From contig VGAL01000012.1 of NCBI GenBank assembly GCA_016870715.1, positions 1-32,897 of the forward strand: DNA of 32,897 nucleotides, read 5' to 3'. This document shows positions 7,139-16,048 of this stretch, piece after piece. How positions within the stretch are numbered: the first letter of the stretch is position 1; the number at the start of each line of letters is the position of its first letter. The notes below the pieces were generated by a model. That model worked only from the letters and a program-made list of their open reading frames with translations. It was not told where the DNA came from and searched no databases. Both the position numbers and the translations under genes were made by a program. This DNA comes from Actinomycetota bacterium (GTDB lineage Bacteria > Actinomycetota > Actinomycetes > Nanopelagicales > Nanopelagicaceae).

Positions 7139-9363
7139 ACTGAAGGGGTAATCACCCCGCCGCTACTGACTCGGCGACGACCCCGCCTCCCGCTGGAAAC
7201 CGGGCTCTGAACTGGGGTATCCACGATGGGCAGATCCGGGTGCTCCTCCTGTTCTCGCTCTTCCTCCTGATCTCGCTCTTCTCCAGTCTCATCCTGTTCT
7301 TCATCCTGTTGGCGAGTTGGCGCGGCCATTGGAACTGGATCCACATGAATATGGATGCCCCGACCATGACAACTTTCGCAGGTAGTGGAGAAGGCTTCGA
7401 TGAGCCCTTGACCAACTCGTTTACGGGTCATCTGCACCAAACCAAGGGAGGTCACTTCCGCAACTTGGTGTTTGGTGCGATCGCGACCAAGACATTCGGT
7501 TAGTCGACGAAGGACCATATCGCGATTTGATTCCAACACCATATCGATGAAATCGACCACAATAATTCCACCTAAGTCGCGCAACCGTAATTGTCGTGCA
7601 ATCTCTTCGGCAGCCTCAAGATTGTTCTTGGTGACCGTCTCTTCGAGATTTCCACCCTTACCAATGAACTTTCCAGTGTTTACATCGATGACCACCATGG
7701 CTTCGGTGCGATCAATGACTAACGAACCACCTGAGGGTAGGTAAACCTTACGATCGAGAGCCTTTGCCAGCTGCTCTTCGACTCGATGCTCAGCAAAGAT
7801 GTCTGATGGCTTATGCCATTTAGAGATCTTCTGCACGAGATCTGGCGCAACAAAGCCCAAGTAGTTATTAATCTCTTCCCACGCATCATCGCCTTGAACA
7901 TGAAGCGAGTTGAAATCTTCATTGAAGATATCGCGAACTACTCGGATATTTAGGTCAGGCTCTGCATACAAAAGTGATGGCGCACTTGCGCTCGGATCCT
8001 TTGCCTTTTGTTCGATGACTTCCCACTGCGCTTGTAATCGTGCGACATCGCGAGTGAGTTCCTCTTCGGTAGCACCTTCAGCAGCAGTACGTACGATCAC
8101 GCCCGCCTCTTCAGGCACTAAATTCTTCAAAATTGATTTAAGGCGCGAGCGCTCAGTATCTGGAAGGCGACGGCTGATTCCGCTCATCGCACCTGCAGGG
8201 ACATACACAAGGTATCGGCCAGGAAGCGAAATCTGACTGGTCAGACGCGCACCTTTTTGTCCGATTGGATCCTTCGTTACTTGGACCAAGACTGGTTGAC
8301 CAGTCTTGAGCGCGAATTCGATCTTCCGGGGCGTGCCATCGGCAAGTCCTGCAGCATCCCAGTTGACCTCACCCGCATAGAGCACGGCATTGCGCCCTTT
8401 TCCAATATCAACAAAGGCAGCTTCCATGCTGGGCAGAACGTTCTGCACTCGCCCGAGGTAGACGTTGCCAACATACGAGGTGCTCGATGCACGATTGACA
8501 TAATGCTCTACCAAGATTTTATCTTCGAGAACTGCAATCTGCGTCCGATCTCCGGTTTGTCGCACGAGCATCGCGCGATCGACATTCTCGCGTCGAGCGA
8601 GAAATTCCGATTCAGTAATGACTGCAGGCCGTCGGTTTCCGTGGAAGGAGCGCGGATGATCACGATCTCTATCGCGATCTCGGTCTCGGTCTCGGCGCCG
8701 TCCACGCTTATCAACTCGAGTAGAACTTGAATCATCGCCACGTTCTGAGCGTTGCTTCGGCTCCCGAACTTTGATGGTGGTAACAACTCCATCTTCAACG
8801 AGGGTCTGTGCCTCTACCTCACCTGATCCTGCTACCCGACGACGTCGTCGACGATGGGTTACTAAACCATCATCAGTGGTGCTCGCATTTTCTTCAGAAC
8901 CTTCGCCATCACCACTCGATGGATCATTGACATCCTGATTGCGATTACGCCCGCGACCTCTTCCACCACGTCTGCGATTGCGATGGCGAGAGCGTCCTTC
9001 ATCTGATTGGCCTGAATCTCCACTTTGGTTTGCCGCACTCGCTGACTCTGGCGCACTCTTCGAGGCAGCCGTTTTCTTGCTCGCCTCTTTGGTGGATTCT
9101 TTCCGAGTCGGAGCTTGAAAAATTGGTACCGGTATGACGCCTTTTTTCGCTCTGCTACTTGATGGGCTGCTTGCTGGTGCACTCTCTTGAGTGGAACCAC
9201 TCTCAACAGCTGGAGCGCTCTTCTTCTTGGACGTTTTAGCAGGAGCGGCGGCTTTCGCGCTCTTAGCCGGCTTGCTCCCCTTGGAGTCGGTAGATGCTTC
9301 GCTCTCGCTACTTTTTTTCGCAGCGACTTTCTTTAAGACGCGCTTACGCGCTGGTGCAGCCAT
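7135..9363 (-). CDS. rne: Ribonuclease E/G
   Basis: This endoribonuclease processes rRNA and starts mRNA decay. The 742-aa product has three parts. Residues 1 to about 245 are low-complexity, first Lys/Ala/Ser-rich and then Arg-rich with a run of RD dipeptides. The catalytic core (about 246-690) begins with an S1 domain (YVGNVYLGRVQNVLPSMEAA) and includes the DNase-I-like metal-binding aspartates in VIDVNTGKFIG and VVDFIDM, and the Zn-link cysteines in CESCHGRG. The tail is acidic (EEQDETGEERDQEEE). The disordered N-terminal extension is usual in actinobacterial RNase E. The ATG at 9363 lies behind a 145-bp spacer from rodA that holds two inverted repeats; a weak GAG is the only ribosome-binding candidate. 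Confidence 0.95.
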   Translation of the reverse strand: MAAPARKRVLKKVAAKKSSESEASTDSKGSKPAKSAKAAAPAKTSKKKSAPAVESGSTQESAPASSPSSSRAKKGVIPVPIFQAPTRKESTKEASKKTAASKSAPESASAANQSGDSGQSDEGRSRHRNRRRGGRGRGRNRNQDVNDPSSGDGEGSEENASTTDDGLVTHRRRRRRVAGSGEVEAQTLVEDGVVTTIKVREPKQRSERGDDSSSTRVDKRGRRRDRDRDRDRDRDHPRSFHGNRRPAVITESEFLARRENVDRAMLVRQTGDRTQIAVLEDKILVEHYVNRASSTSYVGNVYLGRVQNVLPSMEAAFVDIGKGRNAVLYAGEVNWDAAGLADGTPRKIEFALKTGQPVLVQVTKDPIGQKGARLTSQISLPGRYLVYVPAGAMSGISRRLPDTERSRLKSILKNLVPEEAGVIVRTAAEGATEEELTRDVARLQAQWEVIEQKAKDPSASAPSLLYAEPDLNIRVVRDIFNEDFNSLHVQGDDAWEEINNYLGFVAPDLVQKISKWHKPSDIFAEHRVEEQLAKALDRKVYLPSGGSLVIDRTEAMVVIDVNTGKFIGKGGNLEETVTKNNLEAAEEIARQLRLRDLGGIIVVDFIDMVLESNRDMVLRRLTECLGRDRTKHQVAEVTSLGLVQMTRKRVGQGLIEAFSTTCESCHGRGIHIHVDPVPMAAPTRQQDEEQDETGEERDQEEEREQEEHPDLPIVDTPVQSPVSSGRRGRRRVSSGGVITPSV

Positions 9364-9379
9364 GCGTTACTCATTTCAC

Positions 9380-9397
9380 GTTCTACCGAGGTAGAAC
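9380..9397. promoter_or_regulatory. 18-bp palindrome upstream of rne
   Basis: GTTCTACCGAGGTAGAAC has perfect 8-bp arms around a 2-bp centre and ends 16 nt before the rne ATG. As RNA it folds to a 7-bp stem with a CUCG loop close to the ribosome binding region. As DNA it could be an operator. E. coli RNase E controls its own message through 5'-UTR structures, so a similar role is possible, but no homology to that leader is claimed. Confidence 0.45.
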
Positions 9398-9452
9398 TAA
9401 TTCTCGTTGTTTTCTAGCAGTCTTCTCGTTCTCTCGAAAAAATTCTCTGGTC

Positions 9453-9486
9453 GCGCCACCGAGATCTGTTCATCTCGAGGCTGCGC
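9453..9486 (-). promoter_or_regulatory. Hairpin between rodA and rne
   Basis: On the minus strand CGAGAT, loop GAACAG, ATCTCG forms a 6-bp stem, extended with interruptions by CC/GG and GCGC/GCGC pairs. T6 follows only after about 10 nt. This could be a weak terminator for the mre-rodA operon or part of a structured rne leader. The gap between stem and T-run argues against an efficient intrinsic terminator. Confidence 0.35.
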
Positions 9487-9508
9487 TCCCCCAAAGTATG
9501 GCAGATAA

Positions 9509-10672
9509 CTAGCTCCGAGCGCGAATATTCAGCAAAAGTCCTACCCCAATCAAGGTGGCGAACATGCTTGAACCGCCATATGAGAGCAGTGGCAAGGGCA
9601 CTCCCGTCATAGGCGCAAGTCCGAGTGTCATGCCGATATTTTCGAAAATCTGGAAGCCAAACCATGCAGTCACGCCCAAGCTCACGAGTCTGCCAAAAAG
9701 ATCGTTCGCTCTTCTTGCGATAACAAATGCTCTCCACAGAAGAAGCGCATAGAGCGAAACGATGATTGCGCACCCGACAAAACCAAATTCCTCTCCAGCA
9801 ACGGTGAAGATAAAGTCAGTTTGTTGTTCGGGCACAAAGCGTCCACTTGTCTGTGGTCCATTGAACAATCCTTTTCCGAATAATCCTCCAGACCCAATGG
9901 TGATTCGAGCCTGTCGTAATTGATAACCGGTGCTCTGTGGGTCTGCTGTTGGATCAACGAAGGACTGCAGGCGATTTAATTGATAATCAGCCACTACTCC
10001 TAATTTGATTGCAGCAAAGGCTCCAACTCCAGCTAAGCCTAAAAGCCCTACGCTCCAACGTAACTGCGCCCCGGAGACAGCAATCATGGTGACTACAGAT
10101 GCCCCGATAATCGCAGTGGTACCTAAATCTGGTTGTAGAACTATGAGCAAGACAGGTATCGCTGCAACCGCAAGCGCCTGCAGAACATCGATTGCTTGAG
10201 GTTCCTCATATCCATCGTGTTTTTCAGCCAAGACCATGGCCATGCCAACGATAATCGCAATTTTGGCAAGTTCTGCAGGTTGAATCTGCAAGCCTCCTGG
10301 TAGCGCAATCCATGCACGCGCACCATTGACTGTCGCACCTATTCCTGGAATGAGAACTGCAATCAACCCTAAAACGGCAACTGCCCACACGATTGGTGTG
10401 TAGGCGCGGAGCAATCGATAATCAATCAAAGTAGTTCCAAAGGCAAGGAGGAGTCCAATGACGATGTTGAGCGCATGCCGCTTTAAGTAATACTCAGGAT
10501 CTCCCCCAATAGAGGCAAACCAATCTCGTGTAGCCGCGTACACAAGAAGGATTCCGATGACCAAAAGCGCTCCTACCGCTATGAGCAGTGGAATATCAAA
10601 ACGATCCACTATGGCAACTCGTTCAAAGCGAGAACGCTTCCCTTTCCCTCTGATACCGCTGGCAAGTGTCAT
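9509..10672 (-). CDS. rodA: Peptidoglycan polymerase RodA (SEDS family)
   Basis: RodA polymerises lipid II glycan strands for lateral wall growth, in partnership with the class B PBP encoded just upstream. The 387-aa protein is mostly hydrophobic with about ten membrane segments. It carries SEDS signatures: GARAWIALPG, QPAELAKIA, VLQPDLGTT and PLLSYGGSSM near the C-terminus. Its ATG overlaps the mrdA stop by 4 nt (ATGA), so the pair is translationally coupled. It is the last gene of the mreBCD-mrdA-rodA operon. FtsW is the related alternative, but the mre context favours RodA. Confidence 0.95.
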   Translation of the reverse strand: MTLASGIRGKGKRSRFERVAIVDRFDIPLLIAVGALLVIGILLVYAATRDWFASIGGDPEYYLKRHALNIVIGLLLAFGTTLIDYRLLRAYTPIVWAVAVLGLIAVLIPGIGATVNGARAWIALPGGLQIQPAELAKIAIIVGMAMVLAEKHDGYEEPQAIDVLQALAVAAIPVLLIVLQPDLGTTAIIGASVVTMIAVSGAQLRWSVGLLGLAGVGAFAAIKLGVVADYQLNRLQSFVDPTADPQSTGYQLRQARITIGSGGLFGKGLFNGPQTSGRFVPEQQTDFIFTVAGEEFGFVGCAIIVSLYALLLWRAFVIARRANDLFGRLVSLGVTAWFGFQIFENIGMTLGLAPMTGVPLPLLSYGGSSMFATLIGVGLLLNIRARS

Positions 10673-12771
10673 GGTTGGTCGACTTTCGGACGACGCGGTA
10701 TTTGCGTAGGTGGCCCCGATGGGAAGATTGCTTGGTCAGTGATTACTTTCTGGCCTTGAACTCCAAAGAGCGCCTCGTAGATTCTTCGAACTGATGGGCC
10801 AGAGGTGCCAGAGCCCGTTCCTCCTTGGCTAATCATCATGACGACTGCATAACGTGGTGCATCCGATGGAGCATAACTTGCAAACCATGATGTCGTATCT
10901 TTGCTAGAGCCATCGGGATTCTTCCCGTACACCTCACCTGTTCCCGTTTTGCCACTAACAGCAATGGGCATTCCATCAAAGCGCCATTGTGCTGTTCCTG
11001 ACGTGATCACTGCTCGTAATGAGCTCTTGAGAAAGGCCATAGTCTTCTTTGAAACGGGGAGCTTGCCCGCTCTCTCTGGCGCAATCTCTCGAACCAACTC
11101 GCCTGTTGGTGTGATGATTGCCCTGCCCACAGTGGGCTTCCACATCGTGCCACCATTTGCAATGGCGGCATAGATTTGCGCCATCTGAAGTGGAGTCATC
11201 GTCGTATCGCCTTGACCAATAGCAAAGTTCACTGCATCGCCTGCCCGGATCTTGCCCCCATCAACGCAATTCTCTTTTGCGATAGCAATCAAATAAGGGG
11301 TCAGTTGTGATTTCTTTGCTCGCTTCTCATAGTTACAGTAGAAATCCTTATTCCGTTCATGCCATTGGGTGCGCCATTGTCGATTGGCCAAACGACCTGC
11401 AGATTCAGATGGCAGATCGATTCCCGTTCGTTTGCCAAGATGGAATCCAGCAGCTGCTTTATAGAAGTAGTCGTTGAGTGTTTTATTTGGTCGTAACCCG
11501 CCATCTTTTAACCATTCGTTGTAGGCGATTTGATACCAGAGAGTGTCACACGAGATCGCAATTCCCTCTTCTAATGTGATGCGACCAGCGCCCTTGCTCT
11601 CATAATTACGAAAAGTTCGGTTACCCACTTGGAAATCTGCAGGGCAATCATATTTTCCATTGAGGTCATAACCCGCTTTTGCTGCCGCTGCAACTGAGAC
11701 AACTTTGAAGGCAGAGGCAGGGGCAAATGTTCCTTGAAGTGCACGAGATAAAGCAGGCACCCCAGTTTTTGTACTAAAGAGATCCTTTGCTTGCTCGGCA
11801 GTTATTCCTCGCTCCCAAATATTTGGATCGTAAGTTGGATATGAAGCAATCGCGAGGATTCTTCCGGTCTTCACATCCATAACAACTGCTGCGCCAGAAT
11901 CTGCCTTTCGAGCTCCTTTCTTATCCACCACACCAAATCGGGCGCGAGTGATTGCTGCGACCAGTTCACGTTCAACCACGGCTTGTAACTTCGCATCAAT
12001 ACTTGTGACAAGATGATTTCCAGGAATCGCTTTAGTGTCTTTGAGGATGCTAGTTGCAGATTCTTTTCGATCCACGACAATGGTCTTCACTCCGGGAACG
12101 CCGCGAAGATCAGAGTCGTATACCTTTTCCAATCCAGCCTTACCCAAATACTCGTTGAGGTAATACTTTCGCTCGACGCTTGCTGCTAATTCCTGCTCGC
12201 TCACTGGACCTACGTATCCCAGAAGGTGTGCGCCATTGACTCCCTCAGTTCCGGGGTATGAGCGAAAACCTTGTGGGGATGCGCTCACTCCCGGGTAGCG
12301 CTCTGCATGTTCCACAATTGCAAGCGCGGTTTCCTCAGTAGCATCAACAGAGATTGGTATTGGCTGGTGCCGCGAACCATTCCAGCATCGAGCCCCTCCT
12401 GTTAGAGAAGGATCCACTTTTTCACCGCACAATCGCGTCTTTCCGAAAACCTCTTCATAGGGCAATTTGAGAGCCTTCGCCGTTGCCTTCAGTGAAGCAA
12501 CGCCACGATCTGGCTCTTTATCAAGAATCGAACGATCAGCAGTGATCACTAATCCCACTCGATTGAGCGCCAACGGTTTGCCGCCACTATCGAGAATCAT
12601 TCCTCGAGTCGCTGGTGTGACTACGTTACGACTCTGAATTTCTAAGGCGGCATCTTGATATTTTTCGGTGGCCGCAACTTGGAGATAAAAAAGGCGCCCT
12701 AGAAGCGCAGCCATCAAAGAGAAGAGGAGAATCTGCAGGAAAATTGTGGCGTATCGAGATCGATCACCCAT
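10669..12771 (-). CDS. mrdA: Penicillin-binding protein 2 (class B transpeptidase)
   Basis: This D,D-transpeptidase crosslinks the new peptidoglycan made by RodA during elongation. The 700-aa protein has a short cytoplasmic tail, one membrane anchor (FLQILLFSLMAALLG), a dimerisation/pedestal region and a C-terminal transpeptidase domain. The active-site motifs are SAFK (Ser353, Lys356), SCD in the role of SxN, and SGKTGTGE. The ATG at 12771 overlaps the end of mreD by 8 nt. A TTG at 12795 would add eight residues; the ATG is preferred because it starts the usual short tail before the anchor. It is coupled to rodA. Confidence 0.95.
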   Translation of the reverse strand: MGDRSRYATIFLQILLFSLMAALLGRLFYLQVAATEKYQDAALEIQSRNVVTPATRGMILDSGGKPLALNRVGLVITADRSILDKEPDRGVASLKATAKALKLPYEEVFGKTRLCGEKVDPSLTGGARCWNGSRHQPIPISVDATEETALAIVEHAERYPGVSASPQGFRSYPGTEGVNGAHLLGYVGPVSEQELAASVERKYYLNEYLGKAGLEKVYDSDLRGVPGVKTIVVDRKESATSILKDTKAIPGNHLVTSIDAKLQAVVERELVAAITRARFGVVDKKGARKADSGAAVVMDVKTGRILAIASYPTYDPNIWERGITAEQAKDLFSTKTGVPALSRALQGTFAPASAFKVVSVAAAAKAGYDLNGKYDCPADFQVGNRTFRNYESKGAGRITLEEGIAISCDTLWYQIAYNEWLKDGGLRPNKTLNDYFYKAAAGFHLGKRTGIDLPSESAGRLANRQWRTQWHERNKDFYCNYEKRAKKSQLTPYLIAIAKENCVDGGKIRAGDAVNFAIGQGDTTMTPLQMAQIYAAIANGGTMWKPTVGRAIITPTGELVREIAPERAGKLPVSKKTMAFLKSSLRAVITSGTAQWRFDGMPIAVSGKTGTGEVYGKNPDGSSKDTTSWFASYAPSDAPRYAVVMMISQGGTGSGTSGPSVRRIYEALFGVQGQKVITDQAIFPSGPPTQIPRRPKVDQP

Positions 12772-13276
12772 TGCGTGCGCCAATTCCTTGTGCAAAGCGC
12801 GACATGCGAATAATGAGCGGCGATAACAGCGGAGTAATAAGGGCTGACCACAGTAAGACGCCAGGTGTTGTCCGAGAGAAGGAAAGTCCTTGTTCGGCGC
12901 TAATCAACCAACTTGTGAGGGCAAAGAGCATCAGTGAGATCAACAGGGCGCCCGTCACGGTAACCGTCAGTGTTAACGGTGCGCGGCGACTTGAACGAAG
13001 TTGTACCCCCATCTCGGAGGTTCCGTAACAGACTGCTGCCAACACAAAGGCCCAATGACCTATCAGCCCTACCGATAAAGGATTTAAGTCAAGTAACAAC
13101 CCAGCGATAAAACCTTGTAGCGCTGCAAACTCCGGATCCTCCAAGAATGCCCATGCAAGAATAACGATGAGGAAAATCGATGGATCAGCAAATGGGAAGG
13201 GAATCCGCGCAACAACTGCGTTTTGTAAGGCAAGTGCCACAAGGGCGATAGGCAAGAAAAATAAAGTCTTGCGCAT
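12764..13276 (-). CDS. mreD: Rod shape-determining protein MreD
   Basis: MreD is an integral membrane component of the elongasome. The 170-aa product is hydrophobic throughout, with about five predicted membrane segments (FFLPIALVALALQNAVV at the start; IFLIVILAWAFL, FIAGLLLDLNPL). The motif GLLLDL is typical of MreD. Sequence conservation in this family is low, so position between mreC and mrdA is a large part of the evidence. The ATG follows the mreC stop by 2 nt, with AAGAAGG upstream. It overlaps mrdA. Confidence 0.9.
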   Translation of the reverse strand: MRKTLFFLPIALVALALQNAVVARIPFPFADPSIFLIVILAWAFLEDPEFAALQGFIAGLLLDLNPLSVGLIGHWAFVLAAVCYGTSEMGVQLRSSRRAPLTLTVTVTGALLISLMLFALTSWLISAEQGLSFSRTTPGVLLWSALITPLLSPLIIRMSRFAQGIGARNG

Positions 13277-13278
13277 TG

Positions 13279-14223
13279 TTAATTCGCCTTCTTGCTCTTC
13301 GTTGGGGATGGCTCTGGTGTTGGAGTGATGTAGACGGTGACCGTGGGTGTAGGCGTTGGTTTTGGCGCTGGCGGAAGTAATGAATCTCGTGGATTTACTC
13401 TGACCTTCCCTGTGACAACAGCAACTACCTCCAACGAATTGAGATTGACGAATGGCTTTACAAGTGCAGTTTTTGTCAACGTTCCAGAATTCTGATCGAC
13501 TGAAGTAATTGTTCCCACGGGAACCCCTGGCACGAATGGTCGGCTATTACTACTTCCTCGAGCGACCATTCGATCCCCAGCGTTCAATTCAGATGACGAA
13601 TCAAAGAGCGTCAGAGATAATTGTGAATTGCCAGTCCCTGAAATCACACCAAGGATGCCACTTGCTTCCATGCGAATCCCCGCTTTAAAAGTCTCGTCAT
13701 CTAAGAGAAGTGCGATAGAGGTACTCTCACTCGCCGAGATAACTCGTCCAACCAAGCCAGCGCCCGAGATCACTGTCATATCGGTGGCCACGCCATCTCT
13801 AGCGCCAACATCCAGTTCAATAGTTCGGGAGAATCCCGCTGCTGATCCCGCTGCAATTACTCGCGCTGGCACGCTCTTATAACGGCCTGCTGCAGCCAAA
13901 TCCAAGACATCTTTTAACTGTTCGAGCTCTCGTGTCGCGACCTTAAATCTGCTCAGTTCTTCCTCGAGCTTTGCATTCCTCTCCTCTAACTCATTGATCT
14001 TGTCAGCACTTCGACCAAGGTTGGAAGCTTCCGAAATGAAGTTATTAATTGGGTCATAGAAAAATCGGAAGAATGATTGGAATGGCGCAAGCACCGTATT
14101 CGTAATTCCGCGAAATGTTTGACCAGGAACACTTCCCCGCAAATCTAATGTAACGATAATCAAGGAAGTTACTAGAAGGGCAATGAGAAAGAAACGTGAG
14201 CGAGATTTATCTGGTGTTGCCAA
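13279..14223 (-). CDS. mreC: Rod shape-determining protein MreC
   Basis: MreC is a bitopic membrane protein that links MreB to the periplasmic or extracellular wall enzymes and activates PBP2-RodA. The 314-aa product has an N-terminal anchor (FFLIALLVTSLIIVTLDL), a coiled coil (INELEERNAKLEEELSRFK and onward to about residue 110), a beta-rich core, and a Pro/Thr-rich tail (PPAPKPTPTPTVTV). It starts on TTG at 14223 with GGGGTG just upstream, 37 nt after mreB. The Thr-Pro tail suggests an exposed, flexible C-terminus. Confidence 0.94.
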   Translation of the reverse strand: MATPDKSRSRFFLIALLVTSLIIVTLDLRGSVPGQTFRGITNTVLAPFQSFFRFFYDPINNFISEASNLGRSADKINELEERNAKLEEELSRFKVATRELEQLKDVLDLAAAGRYKSVPARVIAAGSAAGFSRTIELDVGARDGVATDMTVISGAGLVGRVISASESTSIALLLDDETFKAGIRMEASGILGVISGTGNSQLSLTLFDSSSELNAGDRMVARGSSNSRPFVPGVPVGTITSVDQNSGTLTKTALVKPFVNLNSLEVVAVVTGKVRVNPRDSLLPPAPKPTPTPTVTVYITPTPEPSPTKSKKAN

Positions 14224-14260
14224 CGCTTCACCCCACTTTCAGCCGATGACGTTGAGGCTG

Positions 14261-15292
14261 TTATCTGCGAGGCTCAGAGATAAGTACCTTCTCAAGAGCT
14301 TCAAACTCCTCGATACAACGACCGGTCCCCATTACAACAGCATTTAAAGGATTCTCTGCGATGTTAACTGCAATTCCCGTCTCATGGCGGAGACGTTCAT
14401 CGAGTCCATGAAGGAGAGCCCCACCCCCAGTAAGAACGATTCCACGATCCATGATGTCTCCAGAAAGTTCTGGCGGACAGCTATCAAGAGTAGTTTTCAC
14501 AGCCTCCACAATTCGTGAGACCGGCTCATCAACCGCCTTACGAATCTCCTCGGCGGTGACAAGGATTGTTTTCGGAAGACCTGTCACTAAATCGCGACCG
14601 CGAATCTCGGCATCTGGTTCTCCCATAGCGGGAAAGGCCGAACCAATCGCCATCTTGATTTCCTCTGCCGTCCGCTCACCAAGGAGTAGGGAATATTCGC
14701 GTTTAATCCATGAGATGATGGATTGATCGAGTTCATCTCCACCCACGCGAATCGATTGCACAGTGACGATTCCACCCAATGAAATCACAGCAATTTCAGT
14801 GGTACCACCACCAATATCAACAACCATGTTTCCCGTTGGTTCATGGATAGGAAGTCCTGCACCAATCGCGGCCGCCATCGGCTCTTCGATGATGTACACC
14901 TTGCGCGCACCAGCTGCATAGCCGGCATCTTTTACTGCACGTTGCTCTACACCAGTGATACCCGAAGGAACACAGACAACCAAACGTGGTTTTGCGAAGT
15001 GGCGACGCTTATGAACCTTTTGGATGAAATATCGAAGCATTCGCTCTGTGGTATCAAAATCCGAGATCACACCATCTTTGAGAGGGCGGATTGCAACGAT
15101 ATTTCCCGGTGTACGGCCGATCATCTTCTTGGCCTCGAGTCCGACAGCAAGAATTCCACCGGTATCTTGATTTATTGCCACCACGCTTGGTTCGTTGAGG
15201 ACAATGCCCCGACCTCGGACATAAACCAAGGTATTTGCAGTTCCCAGATCTATTGCCATGTCGCGCCCGATGAAGGACATCGTCTTTGCCAT
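14261..15292 (-). CDS. mreB: Actin-like cell shape protein MreB
   Basis: MreB forms membrane-bound filaments that direct lateral wall synthesis. The 343-aa product has the actin/Hsp70 ATPase motifs: phosphate 1 [11 protein letters not shown], connect 1 around [11 protein letters not shown], phosphate 2 [13 protein letters not shown], and the adenosine motif [15 protein letters not shown]. The ATG overlaps the ndk stop by one base (TAATG), with GGAGGT 5 nt upstream. An internal Met five codons in ([11 protein letters not shown]) is a possible alternative start. Its presence implies rod-like or MreB-guided growth, unlike Mycobacteriales, which lack MreB. Confidence 0.97.
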   Translation of the reverse strand: MAKTMSFIGRDMAIDLGTANTLVYVRGRGIVLNEPSVVAINQDTGGILAVGLEAKKMIGRTPGNIVAIRPLKDGVISDFDTTERMLRYFIQKVHKRRHFAKPRLVVCVPSGITGVEQRAVKDAGYAAGARKVYIIEEPMAAAIGAGLPIHEPTGNMVVDIGGGTTEIAVISLGGIVTVQSIRVGGDELDQSIISWIKREYSLLLGERTAEEIKMAIGSAFPAMGEPDAEIRGRDLVTGLPKTILVTAEEIRKAVDEPVSRIVEAVKTTLDSCPPELSGDIMDRGIVLTGGGALLHGLDERLRHETGIAVNIAENPLNAVVMGTGRCIEEFEALEKVLISEPRR

Positions 15293-15708
15293 TACTTACC
15301 TCCGAAGAAGAGTGCAATCTCACGTTCTGCTGATTCAATTGAATCTGAACCGTGCACAATATTTTGTACGACTTTAGTTCCTTGATCTCGTGCGAGATCT
15401 CCACGAATTGTTCCCGGGGCTGCGACGGTGGGATCGGTCGCACCTGCCAAGGAACGAAATCCCTCAATGACACGATTTCCTTCGGCGATTAGCGCAACTA
15501 TTGGACCAGAGAGCATGAACTCGACTAACGGTTCATAGAAGGGTTTACCAACATGCTCGGCATAGTGCTTTTCCAGTAGCGCACGGTCAGCCTCAAGCAT
15601 GCGGATATTTGCAATGAGGTAACCCTTCCGCTCGATTCGAGCAACGATCTCACCTACGAGATTGCGACGAACCCCATCGGGTTTGATTAAGACCAGAGTC
15701 CGTTCCAT
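15292..15708 (-). CDS. ndk: Nucleoside diphosphate kinase
   Basis: Ndk transfers the gamma-phosphate of ATP to other nucleoside diphosphates through a phosphohistidine. The 138-aa product has the canonical start [10 protein letters not shown] and the active site NIVHGSDS with His119. Length and motifs are normal. The ATG has no Shine-Dalgarno, but TAGGCT lies 6 nt upstream in the 17-nt spacer after the DUF4233 gene, suggesting an internal leaderless promoter. The folC-DUF4233-ndk order is common in actinobacteria as I recall. The stop codon overlaps the mreB ATG. Confidence 0.98.
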   Translation of the reverse strand: MERTLVLIKPDGVRRNLVGEIVARIERKGYLIANIRMLEADRALLEKHYAEHVGKPFYEPLVEFMLSGPIVALIAEGNRVIEGFRSLAGATDPTVAAPGTIRGDLARDQGTKVVQNIVHGSDSIESAEREIALFFGGK

Positions 15709-15714
15709 GGCTAC

Positions 15715-15720
15715 AGCCTA
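15715..15720 (-). promoter_or_regulatory. Candidate -10 box for leaderless ndk transcript
   Basis: TAGGCT followed by 6 nt (GTAGCC) and the ndk ATG. It is the same hexamer as at gatC, proA and the serine hydrolase. The box lies in the 17-nt gap after the preceding gene. No clear -35 was seen. Confidence 0.45.
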
Positions 15721-15725
15721 ACGGC

Positions 15726-16046
15726 TTACTGAGGGGTCAGACGAGCGCGGGCTGCCTCCCCTGCCCTGCCAACAATAATCGCGGCGATCCATAGGAGTGC
15801 GAAAAGCCCACCAAGGAAGTACATCATCGTCACGACCGACCCGAAACCGATGAAAGGAATTTGGAGCGCTGACCCTAAAATCCATCCTGATTTTCTCTTC
15901 AACAAGCCGGGCGTGAGCAAAAGCAGTAGCGCCAGGATGCCGCCCACCACCATCTCCCAGGTGTCAGATGAATCCATGGCAATCAAGAGCGCAAAGCCCA
16001 TTGTTAACGACTCCATGACAAGAACTGTCGAGCCGAGTATTCGCAT
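15726..16046 (-). CDS. Small membrane protein, DUF4233 family
   Basis: This 106-aa protein of unknown function has three or four hydrophobic segments (FALLIAMDS region, MVVGGILALLLLLTPGLL, GWILGSALQIPFIGFG, MYFLGGLFALLWIAAIIVG). As I recall, the DUF4233 family occupies the same place between folC and ndk in many actinobacteria, and both the topology and position match. The ATG lies 2 nt after the folC stop with AGAAGGGCG upstream, so it is translationally linked to folC. No catalytic motif is visible. The assignment rests mainly on context and hydropathy. Confidence 0.8.
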   Translation of the reverse strand: MRILGSTVLVMESLTMGFALLIAMDSSDTWEMVVGGILALLLLLTPGLLKRKSGWILGSALQIPFIGFGSVVTMMYFLGGLFALLWIAAIIVGRAGEAARARLTPQ

Positions 16047-16048
16047 AC

